Part shown: one piece after another, positions 7,687-9,589 of the stretch
Layout: the number at the start of each line of letters is the position of its first letter
Numbering within the stretch: position 1 is the stretch's first letter
Source of the DNA: Paracoccaceae bacterium
GTDB taxonomy: Bacteria; Pseudomonadota; Alphaproteobacteria; Rhodobacterales; Rhodobacteraceae
Reading direction: 5' to 3'
Assembly (NCBI GenBank): GCA_003447515.1
Contig: DLZA01000085.1
Location: 1 to 9,589, forward strand
Length of the DNA stretch: 9,589 bases
Translations under genes and position numbers: made by a program
Notes under the pieces: generated by a model
The model's input: the letters and a program-made list of their open reading frames with translations, nothing else
The model's database searches: none
Told to the model about the DNA's origin: nothing

Positions 7687-7743
7687 GCAGTTTAGCCCAC
7701 ACAGTGCTGAGACATGAAAAGTTATGTGCTACCTATTTCAATT

Positions 7744-8403
7744 TTAATCACCCGTAGCGACCAGTTCCCAATTTGGATTTTCATTACCTATGATACGAGC
7801 AAAAGTCCAAACGTCTTTTTGCCGTTTTATAACATCTGGGTCACCTTCAACTACTTCACCATCTACATTGTTCACACAAGATGTAATCTCGCCAACAAAC
7901 TTAATTGTAATCTCTGCTTCGTTGTTAATAGAATCGAACATTGCATCTGTAATTTTTATTTCACGTACACCTATAAAATTTGCTTTAACGGTAAGGTTCT
8001 GTGCTTGGCGATTCTTGATCACTGTCTCAAAACTTTCATACACGTCGGCAGATAAGAAACCCCTCAAAGTTTCAAGATCATCTCCCTCAAAAGCCATCAG
8101 AATAATTTCATAAGCCTGGCGCGCACCGTCTAAAAAACCAGATACAGAAAATTCAGATTCTATCCGTTTCATAGACCCAAAAGCTTTACCTGCACGGCTT
8201 TCTAAATCGACGTTGTCAGAGATGTCACGATCTGGACCACCTTCAATTACTTCGAAGTCGCGCACCGGCTTTGAAGCTGGATCACGGCCACGCTCCACTG
8301 TTGGTTCATATCCGTCCCGAGTTCCCAAAACGTTGCGCAATCGCAGCACTAGAAAAACGGCGATTCCAGCAAGAACCAGCAATTGAATAATAGCAGAATT
8401 CAT
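7744..8403 (-). CDS. Tim44/TimA-family inner-membrane-anchored protein
   Basis: This 219-residue protein has one N-terminal hydrophobic segment (about residues 4-20) followed by RLRNVLGTRDGYEP, the usual start of bacterial Tim44-like proteins. A polar linker (about 33-75) leads to the Tim44-like domain at about 78-217, with FLDGARQAYEIILMAFEGDD at 90-109 and VWTFARI followed by NWELV near the C-terminus. The mitochondrial Tim44 homologue tethers Hsp70 at the inner membrane. Bacterial members are membrane-associated, and their exact role is less clear. The ATG at 8403 places the membrane segment at the N-terminus and is preceded by a purine-rich stretch (AAGAAAGAAG). The gene is divergent from fxsA with a 113-bp shared upstream region. 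Confidence 0.93.
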   Translation of the reverse strand: MNSAIIQLLVLAGIAVFLVLRLRNVLGTRDGYEPTVERGRDPASKPVRDFEVIEGGPDRDISDNVDLESRAGKAFGSMKRIESEFSVSGFLDGARQAYEIILMAFEGDDLETLRGFLSADVYESFETVIKNRQAQNLTVKANFIGVREIKITDAMFDSINNEAEITIKFVGEITSCVNNVDGEVVEGDPDVIKRQKDVWTFARIIGNENPNWELVATGD

Positions 8404-8516
8404 AAAACTTCTTTCTTATTTTCATATCTGCGGTAGAAAAAACTACTCTGGCCACTTATCTAGAGCAGACAGTGGTTGAAGTCCACCGAATGACGTCAAA
8501 GTATAAGTGAATTCAG
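8404..8516. promoter_or_regulatory. Divergent promoter region between the Tim44-like gene and fxsA
   Basis: These 113 bases must drive both genes. On the + strand TTGAAG (8476-8481) and TATAAG (8502-8507) resemble -35 and -10 boxes, but with a 20-base spacer, longer than ideal. Between them is a perfect palindrome TGACGTCA at 8491-8498. On the minus strand no promoter stands out clearly. Confidence 0.4.
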
Positions 8517-9014
8517 ATGCCTCTTTTACTAATTTTTATCCTGGTCCCAGTCATCGAGATAGCACTTTTTATTCAAGTAGGAAGTTGGCTTGGGATGTGG
8601 CCAACACTGGTAACCGTAATTTTAACGGCGATAGTCGGAACTTACCTGCTGCGATTGCAGGGTATTGCCGAGCTAATAAAGCTACAAAATGCAATGCAGG
8701 GTTCCGGAAGCCCGATTAAACCAATCGCTAATGGTGCATTAATTTTAGTTGCAGGTGTTTTATTACTAACACCTGGGTTCTTCACTGATTTTTTAGGCTT
8801 TATCTTGCTCACTCCACCAATACGCGGCGTTGTGATAGAATGGCTGAGTTCTTATTTTACTAAAAACCCAAATGTTGTGTTCACACGACGTGGGCAATCA
8901 AACAACTCTGAAAATCAGCCAAAAGATACTGATGCCGTGGATGCGGATTACATCATTTTGGATGATGAAGATTCTAAAGAACCCGGTAATTCAGGTTGGA
9001 CGAAACGGGATTGA
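8517..9014 (+). CDS. fxsA: FxsA-family membrane protein
   Basis: This 165-residue integral membrane protein opens with the family N-terminus PLLLIFILVPVIEIALFIQV (2-21). A second hydrophobic segment at about 27-46, including GTYLLRLQG, follows, and then a hydrophobic hairpin at about 73-100 containing the hallmark LTPGFFTDFLGFILLTPPIR (84-103). The tail after about 122 is hydrophilic and acidic (DADYIILDDEDSKEP). E. coli FxsA, of similar length, was named for suppressing F-factor exclusion of phage T7; its normal function is not firmly known. The ATG at 8517 fits the family start, but the Shine-Dalgarno is weak (AAGTGA at 8505-8510). It sits 58 bp upstream of secB on the same strand and is probably co-transcribed with it. 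Confidence 0.95.
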   Translation: MPLLLIFILVPVIEIALFIQVGSWLGMWPTLVTVILTAIVGTYLLRLQGIAELIKLQNAMQGSGSPIKPIANGALILVAGVLLLTPGFFTDFLGFILLTPPIRGVVIEWLSSYFTKNPNVVFTRRGQSNNSENQPKDTDAVDADYIILDDEDSKEPGNSGWTKRD

Positions 9015-9059
9015 CGTTGTCCTTTCACACGAGAATTGTTACCACGAGTTAAATCTACT

Positions 9060-9064
9060 GAGGA
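9060..9064 (+). promoter_or_regulatory. Ribosome binding site of secB
   Basis: GAGGA lies 8 bases before the ATG at 9073. This fixes the start of secB; the same frame stays open upstream to about 8872, but that stretch overlaps fxsA and has no SecB similarity. Confidence 0.8.
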
Positions 9065-9072
9065 AAAATTTT

Positions 9073-9555
9073 ATGTCAGATGAAACAAATGGTACGGCGC
9101 AGCAAACAGCAGCACCTGCAATGAAAATTGTAAATCAATACATCCGTGACATGTCTTTTGAAAACATTGCAGCTCAAAAAAACCTTGGCAATAATTTGAA
9201 ACCAGAGGTGAACGTTCAGGTTAACCTCGATGCAAATAAAAAAAATGACACAGGATATGAAGTGGCATTGAAGTTAAATGTAAACGCTAAATCAGGTGAT
9301 CAGCCTGTGTTTGTTTTGGAAATTGACTATGCAGGTTTGTTTACCATCGAAAATGTTCCTGATGATCAATTGCACCCGTTTCTAATGATTGAGTGCCCAC
9401 GCATGATGTTTCCATTTGTACGTCAAATTGCACGCAACACAACCGCTGATGGTGGCTTCCCACCCCTCAATATTGACAACATAGATTTCATGCAATTGTA
9501 CCGTAGTGAACTTCTTCGCCGCCAAAAAGAGGCCGCGGAGGCACCTAAGAATTAA
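9073..9555 (+). CDS. secB: Protein-export chaperone SecB
   Basis: SecB is a cytoplasmic tetrameric chaperone that keeps preproteins unfolded and delivers them to SecA for export through SecYEG. The protein has 160 residues, normal for the family. Recognisable segments are MKIVNQYIRDMSFENI (17-32), EVNVQVNLDA (45-54), YEVALKLNVNA (62-72), IDYAGLFTI (84-92), CPRMMFPFVRQIA (108-120) and GGFPPLNIDNIDFMQLY (127-143). The N-terminal tail (1-16) is polar and variable, and the C-terminal tail is charged. The start is set by the strong GAGGA site upstream. It follows fxsA by 58 bp. No terminator is visible in the remaining 34 bases of the window. Confidence 0.98.
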   Translation: MSDETNGTAQQTAAPAMKIVNQYIRDMSFENIAAQKNLGNNLKPEVNVQVNLDANKKNDTGYEVALKLNVNAKSGDQPVFVLEIDYAGLFTIENVPDDQLHPFLMIECPRMMFPFVRQIARNTTADGGFPPLNIDNIDFMQLYRSELLRRQKEAAEAPKN

Positions 9556-9589
9556 ACCATAGTGCATCAGAACCAAGCGTTTTAATAAA

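Larger units (their letters stand above)
7512..7743 (-). other. AT-rich gap between the smr and Tim44-like genes (232 bp)
   Basis: This is non-coding as far as I can tell. It carries a near-perfect palindrome at 7669-7686, overlapping inverted repeats at 7514-7541 directly upstream of the smr start, and on the minus strand a TATAAT-like stretch near 7640 that could be part of an smr promoter but lacks a clear -35. The only minus-strand frame I noted here is 29 codons (7579-7668). I recognise no remnant of a larger gene. Confidence 0.65.

Noticed and set aside
7714..8113. Plus-strand open frames of 113 and 107 codons opposite the Tim44-like gene.
   Set aside because: They are antisense shadows of a clearly recognised gene and show no domain or credible start.
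8507..8719. A 70-codon frame starting with GTG just before fxsA.
   Set aside because: It is an out-of-frame shadow of fxsA, whose frame encodes an unmistakable family member.
8872..9072. In-frame upstream extension of secB.
   Set aside because: It overlaps fxsA, lacks SecB similarity, and the strong GAGGA site sets the start at 9073.

Overview
The window looks like chromosomal DNA of an alphaproteobacterium, most likely an AT-leaning member of the Rhodobacterales (marine Roseobacter-type lineage). Three things point there: the C-terminal sequence of NusA, the YlxR protein fused to an L7Ae-like domain, and the order nusA-ylxR-infB followed by hslVU, an Smr protein, a Tim44-like protein, fxsA and secB. 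By eye the G+C content is in the mid-40s percent, lower than in most cultured Rhodobacteraceae. I see no tRNA or rRNA gene, CRISPR array, transposase, integrase or phage gene.

Layout. Bases 1-234 are the 3' end of nusA. Bases 259-915 are ylxR (TTG start), overlapping infB (908-3385) by 8 bp; this is the usual transcription/translation-factor operon, closed by a good intrinsic terminator at 3407-3432. Next comes the bacterial proteasome-like protease HslVU: hslV (3525-4091), an unusually long 222-bp gap holding a hairpin and a possible 46-aa reading frame, then hslU (4314-5621). A separate + strand gene for an MFS transporter (5714-6946) follows, overlapping tail to tail by 20 bp with an Smr-domain gene on the minus strand (6927-7511). 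After a 232-bp AT-rich gap comes a minus-strand Tim44-like membrane protein (7744-8403). This is divergent from fxsA (8517-9014), which is followed by secB (9073-9555) on the + strand.

How the genes work together. NusA, YlxR and IF2 serve elongation and termination of transcription, RNA binding, and translation initiation. HslV and HslU form one ATP-dependent protease. SecB is a cytoplasmic export chaperone, and FxsA and the Tim44-like protein are membrane proteins commonly found beside it in this group. The MFS transporter is the only accessory-looking gene.

I did not find a convincing undescribed system. The points most worth a second look are small: the reading frame whose stop codon overlaps the hslU ribosome binding site, the odd start region of ylxR, the absence of the lytic transglycosylase gene (mltA) that I recall between smr and the Tim44-like gene in related genomes, and several palindromes in the gaps.
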